Assembly (NCBI GenBank): GCA_964645405.1 | Contig: CAZYCA010000042.1 | Span: forward strand, 62,001-126,000 | Direction: 5' to 3' | DNA: 64,000 bases | Source of the DNA: JAMWDF01 sp964645405 | GTDB taxonomy: Bacteria; Ratteibacteria; UBA8468; B48-G9; DSTR01 | Shown: in pieces, positions 50,900 to 59,534 of the stretch | Numbering within the stretch: position 1 is the first letter of the stretch | Layout of the letters: each line of letters begins with the position of its first letter | Position numbers and translations under genes: made by a program | Notes under the pieces: generated by a model | Database searches by the model: none | The model's input: the letters and a program-made list of their open reading frames with translations, nothing else | Told to the model about the DNA's origin: nothing

Positions 50900-51415
50900 T
50901 CACTTGCCAAATTCCCGGGTAATAGCAATCCGTCCTGTCCTGATAATTTCCTGAATGCCAAAGGTGCGTAAAAGTTCCAGCAAAGCTTTAACCTTGGAAG
51001 AACTTCCAACCACTTCCACCGTTAAGGTTTTCTTTCCTACATCAACAACCCTTGCCCGGAAGATAGAAACCAGCTGCATAACCTCCAGTCTACTGCTGGC
51101 ATTGGCTGTATGTACCTTTACCAGCGCCAGTTCCCGGTCAATAAACTCCTGACCGGTGATATCCTGAACCTTAATCACATCAACCAGTTTGTTGAGCTGC
51201 TTGTATATCTGTTCCAGGACATCTTCTTCACCCCTGACGACTATCGTCATCATAGAAACGGTTGGGTCTTCTGTTTCCGCCACACAAAGGCTGTCAATGT
51301 TGTAACCTCTTGCGGAAAACAACCCGGCAATCCTTGCCAGGACCCCGAATCTGTTCTCCACCGTAACGGAAATTATATGCCCCTTCTGATTACCTTTACC
51401 TTTCTGCAGGTTCAT
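50900..51415 (-). CDS. ilvN: Acetolactate synthase small (regulatory) subunit
   Basis: 171 residues. ACT domain HIISVTVENRFGVLARIAGLFSARGYNIDSLCVAETEDPTVSMMTIVV near the start; second ACT-like half in the C-terminal part. It provides feedback inhibition by valine for IlvB. Starts 24 nt after the ilvB stop. Confidence 0.93.
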   Translation of the reverse strand: MNLQKGKGNQKGHIISVTVENRFGVLARIAGLFSARGYNIDSLCVAETEDPTVSMMTIVVRGEEDVLEQIYKQLNKLVDVIKVQDITGQEFIDRELALVKVHTANASSRLEVMQLVSIFRARVVDVGKKTLTVEVVGSSSKVKALLELLRTFGIQEIIRTGRIAITREFGK

Positions 51416-51439
51416 CTTTTTCTCTCAAAATGCCGCCTT

Positions 51440-53107
51440 TTAAGCAAGCCCATCAATCATCTCATCCAGTGAAGCACCTGCCGGAACCATAGGGAAAACA
51501 TTTTCTTCCCGTTCTACCTGACAGTCTACCAGAACAGGTCTTTGCCTTTCTGCTAAGGCTTGCTTTAAAACAGGTTCCAGCTGATCAGGGCTTTTTACTC
51601 TCAATCCCAGGGCACCATAGGCTTCAGCCAGTTTCACAAAATCAGGCTCTGCTCCTTGAAGACAGGTAAAAGCGTAGCGGCGTCTATAAAAAAGCTGCTG
51701 CCACTGTCTGACCATACCAAGGCAGCAATTGTTAAGGACAATCACCTTTACAGGAAGATGATTACTTACCGCAGTAGCCAGCTCCTGAATATTCATCTGG
51801 ATGCTTCCATCTCCGGCTATGTCAATCACTGTCGCTTCCGGATGAGCCACCTGAGCCCCGATAGCAGCAGGGAAACCAAATCCCATTGTTCCCAGCCCCC
51901 CTGAGGTGATAAGCGTCCGGGGTTTTCTAAACCGGTAAAACTGGGCTGTCCACATCTGGTTCTGACCCACCTCCGTGCAGATGATAGCCTGGCCCCTGGT
52001 AAGATGGGAAATAGTTTCAATAACCATCTGTGGCTTCAATCCATCTGGTTCGTAAACTACCGGATAACGTTCTTTCCACTGATTGATTTCTTTATGCCAC
52101 TTCTCCAGGGATAGCGGCTCCACCATTTCTATCAGTTTGCCCAGAACATTTTTGACATCACCGACAATAGGAATGTCCACCCGCACATTTTTACTGATAG
52201 CAGCCGGGTCTATATCAATATGGATAATTTGGGCTGAGGGAGCAAACTTATCCAGTTTTCCTGTAACCCTGTCATCAAAACGGCATCCCATAGCAATAAG
52301 GACATCAGCCTCCATCACCGCGTAATTGGCATATCTTGTGCCATGCATTCCCAGCATCCCCAGGGAAAGTCTGTGGTCAGAAGGAAGACTTCCCAGACCC
52401 ATCAGGGTAAAAGCTACAGGAATACCGGTTTTTTCCACAAAGGACTGAAGTCTTTCACTGGCATTGCTCAGGATTACTCCTCCCCCTGCTAAAATTACCG
52501 GTCGCTGTGCCTGGCAGATAAGTCTGGCAGCCTTTTGTAATTGAAGAGGATGCCCGTGATATGTAGGCCGGTAACTTCTCAATTCTACCTTTTCCGGAAA
52601 ATCAGCTTTCCCTTCAGCCCTTTGAACATCAACCGGCAAATCTATGAGCACCGGTCCTGGTCTACCTGTGGAGGCTATATGAAACGCTTCTCTGATAACC
52701 CTCGGCAGTTCAGCCACATTCTTCACCAGATAGTTATGTTTTGTTATTGGTCTGGTAATACCGGTAGTATCCACTTCCTGGAAGGCATCATTACCAATAA
52801 GGTGCGTGGCTACCTGTCCGGTGATAGCAACAATAGGAATAGAATCCATATAGGCTGTGGCGATACCTGTAACCAGGTTAGTGGAACCAGGTCCTGAAGT
52901 CGCCATACAGACCCCTACCTTACCGGATGCTCTGGCATACCCATCAGCGGCATGGGCTGCACCCTGCTCATGTCTTACGAGAATAAAACGCAGACCACAA
53001 TTAAAGAGATGGTCGCACAATGGCAAAACAGAACCACCCGGATAACCAAAGATTACCTCTACCCCTTCTCTTTTCAACCCTTCAATCAGGATTTCTGAAC
53101 CGGTCAT
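51440..53107 (-). CDS. ilvB: Acetolactate synthase large subunit
   Basis: 555 residues. VEVIFGYPGGSVLPLCD, the catalytic Glu in RHEQGAAHAADGYARASG, GPGSTNLVTGIATAYMDSIP, QVATHLIGNDAFQEVD and the TPP motif GDGSIQMNIQELATAVSNHLPVKVIVLNN near 440-470. Makes acetolactate or acetohydroxybutyrate with TPP and FAD. First gene of the ilv operon, behind its own promoter. Confidence 0.96.
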   Translation of the reverse strand: MTGSEILIEGLKREGVEVIFGYPGGSVLPLCDHLFNCGLRFILVRHEQGAAHAADGYARASGKVGVCMATSGPGSTNLVTGIATAYMDSIPIVAITGQVATHLIGNDAFQEVDTTGITRPITKHNYLVKNVAELPRVIREAFHIASTGRPGPVLIDLPVDVQRAEGKADFPEKVELRSYRPTYHGHPLQLQKAARLICQAQRPVILAGGGVILSNASERLQSFVEKTGIPVAFTLMGLGSLPSDHRLSLGMLGMHGTRYANYAVMEADVLIAMGCRFDDRVTGKLDKFAPSAQIIHIDIDPAAISKNVRVDIPIVGDVKNVLGKLIEMVEPLSLEKWHKEINQWKERYPVVYEPDGLKPQMVIETISHLTRGQAIICTEVGQNQMWTAQFYRFRKPRTLITSGGLGTMGFGFPAAIGAQVAHPEATVIDIAGDGSIQMNIQELATAVSNHLPVKVIVLNNCCLGMVRQWQQLFYRRRYAFTCLQGAEPDFVKLAEAYGALGLRVKSPDQLEPVLKQALAERQRPVLVDCQVEREENVFPMVPAGASLDEMIDGLA

Positions 53108-53130
53108 TCCTGTCCCTTTCTTCTTCAGAC

Positions 53131-53159
53131 ATTATAATAAATCCTGTAACAGTCCGCAA
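53131..53159 (-). promoter_or_regulatory. Promoter of ilvB-ilvN-ilvC
   Basis: On the minus strand TTGCGG (53159-53154), 17 nt, TATAAT (53136-53131). The start codon is 24 nt beyond the -10 box, so the leader is about 17 nt and leaves no room for a leucine/isoleucine attenuator. Confidence 0.65.
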
Positions 53160-53192
53160 ATAAAACTTTTCTCCCTGCTATCCAGAGAAAAG
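53157..53192 (-). terminator. Terminator downstream of purA
   Basis: On the minus strand CTTTTCTC (53192-53185), 11-nt loop, GAGAAAAG (53173-53166), then TTTTATTT: an 8-bp perfect stem with a T-rich end, 8 nt after the purA stop. It separates purA from the ilv promoter. Confidence 0.75.
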
Positions 53193-53199
53193 CGCAGTT

Positions 53200-54471
53200 T
53201 CAGCAGACAACGATATCTTCTCTTTCCGAACCAACAGAAACAAGACTTATCCTGGTCTCTATAAGTTCCTCAATTGTTTCCAGATAACGGCGGGCTGCTT
53301 CCGGCAGTTTTTTGAAACTTCTAACGTGAGAGATGTCCTCAGACCATCCATCCATTTCTTTATAAACTGGTGTCACCTCAGAAAATACCTTTGTTTGCAA
53401 TGGATAAGCGGTAAGAACTTTTTCTCCACAACGGTAACCGGTGGCAATATTTATCTTCTTTAAACCGGAAAGAATATCAAGCTTGGTGATAACTATTTCC
53501 TGGCATCCATTGAGTTTACAACTGTATTTGACCATAACACAGTCAAACCACCCGCATCTTCTTGGCCTTCCCGTGGTAGCACCAAACTCGTTCCCGGTTT
53601 GCCTGAGGGTATCCGCCAGAAGACCATGTACTTCAGCAGGAAAAGGACCTTCGCCAACTCTGGTAGTATAAGCCTTGGCTACTCCAATCACCCTGGTAAT
53701 TTTGTGCGGAGCCAATCCCAGACCAGTACAGGCACCCCCAGCTACCGGATGGGAAGCAGTAACATAGGGATATGTTCCGAAATCTATGTCCAGAAATGTT
53801 CCCTGAGCACCCTCTGCCAGAACCTTTTTCCCTTTCTTCAAAGCCTCGTCAAGGTAAAGGGCGGTATCAGTTACCAGGGGACGGATAAACTCCCGGAGCT
53901 TTCCGTATTCACTTTCTATAAAGGCAGTATCTACTGGTTTTTGTCCGTAGTAGTTCTGAAGCAAAAAGTTCTTAAATTCCATAACAGCCATTAATTTTTC
54001 GTGAAAGACAGATTCATCCAGAAAATCTACCACCCGGATACCAAGGCGGCTATACTTATCTGCGTAGGTAGTTCCAATACCCCGGCCTGTGGTACCAATA
54101 GCGCTTTTTCCTTTTCTTTTTTCTTCAAGTTTTTCCAGTAATTTGTGGTAGGGTAAAGTAAGATGGGCATTTTCTGCCACCAGAAGTCTATTTCTCACAT
54201 CTACCCCGTTTTTCTCCAGATCCTTAATTTCCTCAACAAGGGAAAAGGGGTCTACAACTGTTCCATTACCAATGATACAAATCTTTCCCGGATGAAGAAT
54301 GCCAGAGGGAACAAGATGAAAAACATATTTGTTCTTGCCCACAACAACCGTGTGTCCGGCATTAGCACCACCTTGATACCTGGCAACAATATCCACTTCC
54401 TCAGCCAGAAAATCAACAATCTTGCCTTTTCCTTCATCTCCCCATTGTGTGCCCACCAGAACGCTGACCAT
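53200..54471 (-). CDS. purA: Adenylosuccinate synthetase
   Basis: 423 residues. VLVGTQWGDEGKGK at the start (GTP site), GGANAGHTVV, TTGRGIGTTYADK, EGAQGTFLDIDFGTYPYVTASHPVAGGACTGLG and the C-terminal TTGRPRRCGWFDCV. Makes adenylosuccinate from IMP. AGGAGG SD. Reads on from the IDH-like gene on the same strand. Confidence 0.96.
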   Translation of the reverse strand: MVSVLVGTQWGDEGKGKIVDFLAEEVDIVARYQGGANAGHTVVVGKNKYVFHLVPSGILHPGKICIIGNGTVVDPFSLVEEIKDLEKNGVDVRNRLLVAENAHLTLPYHKLLEKLEEKRKGKSAIGTTGRGIGTTYADKYSRLGIRVVDFLDESVFHEKLMAVMEFKNFLLQNYYGQKPVDTAFIESEYGKLREFIRPLVTDTALYLDEALKKGKKVLAEGAQGTFLDIDFGTYPYVTASHPVAGGACTGLGLAPHKITRVIGVAKAYTTRVGEGPFPAEVHGLLADTLRQTGNEFGATTGRPRRCGWFDCVMVKYSCKLNGCQEIVITKLDILSGLKKINIATGYRCGEKVLTAYPLQTKVFSEVTPVYKEMDGWSEDISHVRSFKKLPEAARRYLETIEELIETRISLVSVGSEREDIVVC

Positions 54472-54502
54472 TTTCCTCCTGCAGAAACAAAGTTTTGAGA
54501 AG

Positions 54503-55579
54503 TTAAAGCTTCGCCAGGATGGCTTCTCCCATTTCCCGTGTTCCTACGGCGGAAGAATCCCCCGGGGCTTTAAAATCATAGGTCACATATTTTCCTTCCC
54601 TGATAACCTCAGATAAAGCATCTTCCAGTCTTCTGGCCGCCTGTACCTGGCCAAGGTATTCCAGCATAAGCACACCTGCCAGAATCAGCCCTGAGGGATT
54701 AACTTTATTCTGTCCTTTATACTTGGGTGCACTGCCATGGGTCGCTTCAAAGATGGCTACCTCTTCACCGATATTGGCTCCTCCGGAAAGCCCCAGCCCA
54801 CCCACCAGACCGGCACACAAATCAGAAAGGATATCACCATAAAGGTTAGGACAGACTATAACATCATAAAGTTCTGGTTTTTGAACCAGCTGCATTGCCA
54901 TATTGTCTACAATCCGGTCTTCAAACTCCAATGTGAGGTACTGACTGGCTAAATTCCTGGCTACCTCCAGAAAAAGCCCGTCTGTGTATTTCATGATATT
55001 AGCCTTATGGACAGCAGTTACTTTCCTCCGGTTGTTCTTTAGAGCGTATTCAAAAGCAAAGCGAAGAATACGTTCAGAATTCGTTACAGAAATGGGTTTA
55101 ATACTGATACCAGAATCAGGTAGAATCTGGCAGCCGGTTGTCTCCTGGATAAAATCAATCAACCGCGTTGTTTCTGGCTTACCCCTGGCAAACTCCACAC
55201 CAGCATAAAGGTCTTCCATATTCTCCCTGATGACCACCAGATCCACCTTTTCAAATTTTGTCCTTACTCCCTGGTAAATCTTGAAAGGACGCAGACAAAC
55301 ATAAAGATGAAACTTCTGTCTCAGCGACACATTAACACTTCTAAAACCAGTACCAACAGGCGTGGTCAGTGGTGCTTTTAAACAGATTTTATTACGCTGG
55401 ATGGAATTAATTGTTTCTTCCGGCAATGGTGTTCCGTACTTTTCTAAAGCAGCCTCTCCTGCCAGTTGAATATCCCAGTCAATTCCAGTGTTCAGCGCAT
55501 CTATACAACGTTTAGCCACTTCTGTAATCTCAGGCCCGATTCCATCACCAGGAATAAGTGTCACAGTATACTGGCCCAT
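54503..55579 (-). CDS. Isocitrate/isopropylmalate dehydrogenase family, probable NAD-type isocitrate dehydrogenase
   Basis: 358 residues. LIPGDGIGPEITE, LKAPLTTPVGTGFRSVNVSLRQKFHLYVCLRP, RENMEDLYAGVEF (about 116-128), TAVHKANIMKYTDGLF, VDNMAMQLVQKPELYDVIVCPNLYGDILSDLCAG and EATHGSAPKYKGQN. The substrate loop with S-x-N and the RENMEDLYAG segment fit isocitrate or homoisocitrate dehydrogenase better than LeuB, which is at 39927. It follows the second LeuD-like gene after 11 nt, so the two probably belong to one pathway. Confidence 0.75.
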   Translation of the reverse strand: MGQYTVTLIPGDGIGPEITEVAKRCIDALNTGIDWDIQLAGEAALEKYGTPLPEETINSIQRNKICLKAPLTTPVGTGFRSVNVSLRQKFHLYVCLRPFKIYQGVRTKFEKVDLVVIRENMEDLYAGVEFARGKPETTRLIDFIQETTGCQILPDSGISIKPISVTNSERILRFAFEYALKNNRRKVTAVHKANIMKYTDGLFLEVARNLASQYLTLEFEDRIVDNMAMQLVQKPELYDVIVCPNLYGDILSDLCAGLVGGLGLSGGANIGEEVAIFEATHGSAPKYKGQNKVNPSGLILAGVLMLEYLGQVQAARRLEDALSEVIREGKYVTYDFKAPGDSSAVGTREMGEAILAKL

Positions 55580-55590
55580 TATCCTTCCCT

Positions 55591-56088
55591 TTAAATATTA
55601 AACCTTCCATGTTTACGCAGGTAGGCGACAACCCCTCCTGCCTGCGCAATATCTACCAGAAATTGCGGTAAACTGGAGGCTGAGATTTCCACTCCTGTGG
55701 TAATATTTTTGATTATTCCTCTGGCAATATCTGCCTCCACTATATCTTCGTCGGTGATAGCATCCGTATCAGCCTCCAGAAGGAAAAGTCCAATATTGAG
55801 AGCGTTGCGGAAAAATATCCTGGCAAAGCTTTTGGCAATTACCAGTGGTATACCAGCATGCTTAATCACCAGTGGTGCCTGTTCCCGGCTGGAACCACAG
55901 CCAAAATTTTTTCCTGCCACAAGAATATCACCTGGTTTAACCTTGCGACTGAAATCAGGGTCAAGGTCTTCCATCAGATGGCTGACCAGTTCGTTCATAT
56001 CCAGAGTCTTAAACTTATACTTGCCGGAGATAATATAATCCGTGTTGATATCATCTCCAAACTTGTGAACCCTTCCTTGCAGAATCAT
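55591..56088 (-). CDS. 3-isopropylmalate dehydratase/homoaconitase-type small subunit, unpaired
   Basis: 165 residues from ATG 56088 (AAGGAGGG SD); the frame is open upstream to 56205 but that part overlaps the radical SAM gene and is not family-like. VHKFGDDINTDYIISGKYKF, ILVAGKNFGCGSSREQAPLVIKHAG and FARIFFRNALNIGL are the swivel-domain motifs. No large subunit gene is adjacent; it may pair with LeuC (38201) or with a distant partner. With the IDH-like gene it could serve aconitase/IDH or homoaconitase/homoisocitrate steps. Confidence 0.85.
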   Translation of the reverse strand: MILQGRVHKFGDDINTDYIISGKYKFKTLDMNELVSHLMEDLDPDFSRKVKPGDILVAGKNFGCGSSREQAPLVIKHAGIPLVIAKSFARIFFRNALNIGLFLLEADTDAITDEDIVEADIARGIIKNITTGVEISASSLPQFLVDIAQAGGVVAYLRKHGRFNI

Positions 56089-56162
56089 TTCTGCCCTCCT
56101 TAAAGTAATAATTTTACAGAAAATATCTTTTTCAGGCAACACTGAGGCAAAAAGTAAGGTAT

Positions 56163-57464
56163 TTACTTTTTCACCATTTCCTTTATCTGGCGGATAAATT
56201 CCCATTTGCCGGGGAAGTTCCAGACCGGGAAAATAGAGTTGTTCTGGAACAGGGGTTCTTCAAGATTCAAATCAGGGTAAAGAGCCTCACACATATGAAA
56301 GGTAGATGTAAAAGGAATGGGTGAGTACTCTGCTAATTTAATCCGGCAGGGATACCCTTTAAGTATCCGGATAGTTTCCAGTATTTCTGCAGGTCTCTGA
56401 TCTGGCCACCCTACCATAATGTAAACACCGATGTCTTCTTTTGAAAAATTTGCTTTCACCAACCAGTCCATAACTTTCTCAAACTTCTGGAAATCTACCT
56501 TGTGAGAGGAATCAACTGTTTCCGGCTTGACACTCTCCAGGGAAAGCCGGATAGTCCTGAAACCTGATTCCTTTAAGAGGAAAGCAGTCTCAGGATTAAA
56601 GAATCTCAGGTGTAACCCGTTGGGAGAATGAAAACGTAATTTGCGGTGTATACGGCTAAGAATCTGTGCCAGGTGTTGCTCCAAACGGAAAAGCAAGGCG
56701 TCATCATAGAAAGCCACATCAACTATATCAAATCTTTCACACAGATTAGTAATTTCCTCAGCCATCTTTTCCGGCTTCCTCTGATAAACAGCCGGCTCTA
56801 AATAATGACTGGCACAGTAACGACAGCACAAAGGACAACCAGTAGAAGTCCGGACACAGATGTAGTTCAGCTTCGGATAAAGTTCCCAGGCAGGCTCAAG
56901 TTCATACCAGTGATAAGGCTGGAACTGGCTCCCGGAGAGTTTTGCCAGTGCCTGGCTGAACTTTACTAAATCCTTACCTACAAAAACGAAATCTGCTCCC
57001 ATTTTCTCTGCATGCTGCGGGCATAAGGAAGCATAGATTCCCCCCAGAACAATCGGCTTTCCTGGAAAATACCTCCGGCATAACTGGACAACCTCCTTGA
57101 CTCCAGGATACCAGTAGGTCATACCTGAGGAAAGAAGAATAAAATCAGGCGGGTCAATACTTTTTATATACTCTACAAAAACTTCTTCGGCCAACCCGAA
57201 CCTTTTGTAGTAACGGGGAACAGCAGCATAGCATTCTGGTTTTTCTATGATTTTTGCCGGGAATTTACCACAGCCAAAAAGATTGCTTTGCGATCTGACA
57301 CTCGGGTGCAGCCGGTCCATAAAATCAAAGTAGTAAACTTTCCAGTTATTCTTAAGAAGAAGCCGGGCTACCAGCAAAAAGCCCAGCGGTTTCATCCAGA
57401 GGTCATAAGCTGAAAAGTCATAAACAGGAGGATTGATAAGAAAAGCTTTCATCTTGCCAACCAT
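56163..57464 (-). CDS. B12-binding-domain radical SAM protein
   Basis: 433 residues. An N-terminal cobalamin-binding-like domain (LINPPVYDFSAYDLWMKPLGFLLVARLL, later VVQLCRRYFPGKPIVLGGIYASLCPQHA), then radical SAM with TGCPLCCRYCAS, the CxxxCxxC cluster near residue 214-221, and SLESVKPETVDSS. The substrate is unknown; similar proteins methylate or rearrange diverse compounds. The start is ATG 57464 or ATG 57452; no SD. Divergent from atpB with only 26 bp between, and a TAAAAT box 8 nt before the start. Confidence 0.82.
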   Translation of the reverse strand: MVGKMKAFLINPPVYDFSAYDLWMKPLGFLLVARLLLKNNWKVYYFDFMDRLHPSVRSQSNLFGCGKFPAKIIEKPECYAAVPRYYKRFGLAEEVFVEYIKSIDPPDFILLSSGMTYWYPGVKEVVQLCRRYFPGKPIVLGGIYASLCPQHAEKMGADFVFVGKDLVKFSQALAKLSGSQFQPYHWYELEPAWELYPKLNYICVRTSTGCPLCCRYCASHYLEPAVYQRKPEKMAEEITNLCERFDIVDVAFYDDALLFRLEQHLAQILSRIHRKLRFHSPNGLHLRFFNPETAFLLKESGFRTIRLSLESVKPETVDSSHKVDFQKFEKVMDWLVKANFSKEDIGVYIMVGWPDQRPAEILETIRILKGYPCRIKLAEYSPIPFTSTFHMCEALYPDLNLEEPLFQNNSIFPVWNFPGKWEFIRQIKEMVKK

Positions 57465-57482
57465 CTCAAAATATTTTAAAAT
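57454..57482 (+). promoter_or_regulatory. Promoter of atpB, leaderless arrangement
   Basis: TTGCCA (57454-57459), 17 nt, TAAAAT (57477-57482), then 8 nt to ATG 57491. The -35 box lies inside the divergent radical SAM gene. No SD precedes the ATG. Confidence 0.6.
57473..57478 (-). promoter_or_regulatory. -10 box of the radical SAM gene, overlapping the atpB -10 box
   Basis: On the minus strand TAAAAT (57478-57473) ends 8 nt before ATG 57464. It shares bases 57477-57478 with the atpB -10 box, so both genes read from one symmetrical AT-rich core. The -35 region of this side (around 57496) is weak. Confidence 0.4.
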
Positions 57483-57490
57483 CTTTTCCC

Positions 57491-58909
57491 ATGAAAGAGA
57501 TTATCACATCCAGCCGGTATTACAAGAACATTGCCAGTGTTGTTGGTCCCCTTCTTCTCGTTAAAGGAATAGAAGGGGCAAGTTATGGCGAACTGGTGGA
57601 GATTATCCTGCCTGATGAGAGCACCAGAACAGGTAAGGTTCTGGAGATTGAAGGTGATACAGGTTTGATCCAGGTTTTTGAAGGTACCAGCGGACTGGAC
57701 CCGACAAGAACAAGGATTCATTTCCTTGGCCGGGGTGTAGAATTTGGAGTCGGTCCGGATATCCTGGGACGTGTCTTCACAGGGCTGGGTAGCATCAGGG
57801 ACGGTGGGCCCCCAATCATTCCAGAACGTATGGTCAACATCAATGGTTACCAGATTAACCCTACCAGAAGAGCTTATCCTTCTGAATTTATCCAGACAGG
57901 TATCTCTGTCATTGACGGATTGAACAGTCTGGTGCGGGGCCAGAAATTACCCATTTTCTCCGGAGCTGGCCTTCCGCACAATATTTTAGCCACTCAGATT
58001 GCCAGACAGGCCCGGATACTCGGAGAAGAAGAAAAGTTCGGTATTGTTTTTGCTTCCATGGGAATCACTTATGAAGAGGCAGAATTTTTCCTTGGAGAAT
58101 TCCGGGAAGCTGGCGCTCTGGAACGCAGTGTCGTCTTCATCAACCTGGCTGACGAACCAGCCATTGAAAGAATTGCTACACCAAGGGTAGCCCTTACAGC
58201 TGCAGAGTATCTGGCTTTTGAACTGGAGATGCACATTCTGGTTATTCTCACAGATATGACCAACTATGCAGAAGCACTGCGGGAAATTTCCGCTGCTCGT
58301 AATGAAATACCCGGTCGCCGTGGTTATCCTTCCTATCTTTATACAGACCTGGCTACCATCTATGAAAGGGCTGGTCGCATTAAAGGACGCAAAGGTTCTA
58401 TCACCCAGATTCCCATCCTGACCATGCCTGAGGATGATAAAACTCACCCCATCCCTGATTTAACCGGTTACATTACTGAAGGACAGATTATTTTTTCCCG
58501 GAGCCTCAATCTGAAAGGTATCTATCCACCAGTGGATGTGCTGACTTCTCTTTCCAGATTGAGAGACAAAGGAATAGGAACTGGTTCCACCCGGTTTGAC
58601 CACGCTGCCTGGGCCAGCCAGCTTTTTGCCTCCTATGCCAGAGGAAAGGAAGCTGAGGAACTGGCTATGGTGTTAGGAGAAGCAGCATTAAGTGAATCAG
58701 ACATAGCCCATCTGAACTTCGCCCGCGAATTTGAAGAAAAATTCATTAACCAGGGGCAAAACGAGAACAGAACCATTATCCAGACCCTGGACCTGGGCTG
58801 GTCGCTTCTGCGAAAATTGCCCAGACAGGATATCAAACGTATCCCACCGGAGATTATGGAACAATTCTGGAGCAAAAATCCCGCGGTGGAAGCTGGGGAA
58901 GAAGAATGA
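57491..58909 (+). CDS. atpB: V/A-type ATP synthase subunit B
   Basis: 472 residues. IASVVGPLLLVKGIEGASYGELVEI, PIFSGAGLPHNILATQIARQA (the degenerate P-loop of the non-catalytic B subunit), VFINLADEPAIERIATPRVALTAAEYLAFE and LTDMTNYAEALREISAARNEIPGRRGYPSYLYTDLATIYERAG. It forms the head of the membrane-bound ATPase with catalytic subunit A. Subunit A and the membrane subunits are not in the window; the gene upstream is divergent. Short -10-to-ATG distance suggests leaderless mRNA. Confidence 0.95.
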   Translation: MKEIITSSRYYKNIASVVGPLLLVKGIEGASYGELVEIILPDESTRTGKVLEIEGDTGLIQVFEGTSGLDPTRTRIHFLGRGVEFGVGPDILGRVFTGLGSIRDGGPPIIPERMVNINGYQINPTRRAYPSEFIQTGISVIDGLNSLVRGQKLPIFSGAGLPHNILATQIARQARILGEEEKFGIVFASMGITYEEAEFFLGEFREAGALERSVVFINLADEPAIERIATPRVALTAAEYLAFELEMHILVILTDMTNYAEALREISAARNEIPGRRGYPSYLYTDLATIYERAGRIKGRKGSITQIPILTMPEDDKTHPIPDLTGYITEGQIIFSRSLNLKGIYPPVDVLTSLSRLRDKGIGTGSTRFDHAAWASQLFASYARGKEAEELAMVLGEAALSESDIAHLNFAREFEEKFINQGQNENRTIIQTLDLGWSLLRKLPRQDIKRIPPEIMEQFWSKNPAVEAGEEE

Positions 58910-59508
58910 AAATAAAGGTAAGTCCAACAAGAATGGAGTTGCTGAAGATGAAGAGAAGGCTGGCTCTGGCGCGTCGCGGGCATAAGCTTTTGAAAGATAA
59001 AGAGGAACAGCTGCTAATGGAATTCAGACGTCTTCTCTCTGAAGTAAGGCGACAGAGAGAGGAAATAGAAAAGAGTTTTCTTCAGTTTACTGCAGAAATG
59101 CTATCTGTGCGGGGCAGGATGACTTCCGACCAGTGGGAAAGACTGCTGATTTTACCAGCAGTAGAAGTCAGGTTCTCTGTTACCAGAGAAAAAGTTTTTA
59201 ATGTACCGGTGCGCCGCCTTATTTTCACGGCAGAAAAGAAACCTGTTTTTTTGCCTCCTGAAGACCCTGGTTTTGCTGTGCTGCTAAAAGAGGGACTTTC
59301 TTTGTTAGAAAGGCTCATCCTTCTGGCAAACCTGGAATCTCATCTTCTGGCTTTTGCCACAGAAATTGAAAGAACACGGCGTCGGGTTAACGCTCTGGAA
59401 TATATTTTGATTCCCAACGTTGAAGAATCCATAAAATTTATTACCTTCAAACTTGCGGAAACAGAAAGGGCTTCTCTGGTGCGCCTGAAGCATATTCGCT
59501 GGGCTTAA
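58906..59508 (+). CDS. atpD: V/A-type ATP synthase subunit D
   Basis: 200 residues. PTRMELLKMKRRLALARRGHKLLKDKEEQLLMEF at the start and RTRRRVNALEYILIPNVEESIKFITFKLAETERASLVRLKHIR at the end, the two long helices of the central stalk subunit. Its ATG overlaps the atpB stop (ATGA). Convergent with dnaK, 26 nt apart. Confidence 0.93.
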   Translation: MKIKVSPTRMELLKMKRRLALARRGHKLLKDKEEQLLMEFRRLLSEVRRQREEIEKSFLQFTAEMLSVRGRMTSDQWERLLILPAVEVRFSVTREKVFNVPVRRLIFTAEKKPVFLPPEDPGFAVLLKEGLSLLERLILLANLESHLLAFATEIERTRRRVNALEYILIPNVEESIKFITFKLAETERASLVRLKHIRWA

Positions 59509-59534
59509 TCTTTATAGAACTGCATTAACCGGAA

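Noticed and set aside
53108..53199. T-box or peptide attenuator before ilvB
   Set aside because: The promoter leaves only about 17 nt of leader, and the stem-loop there is the purA terminator.
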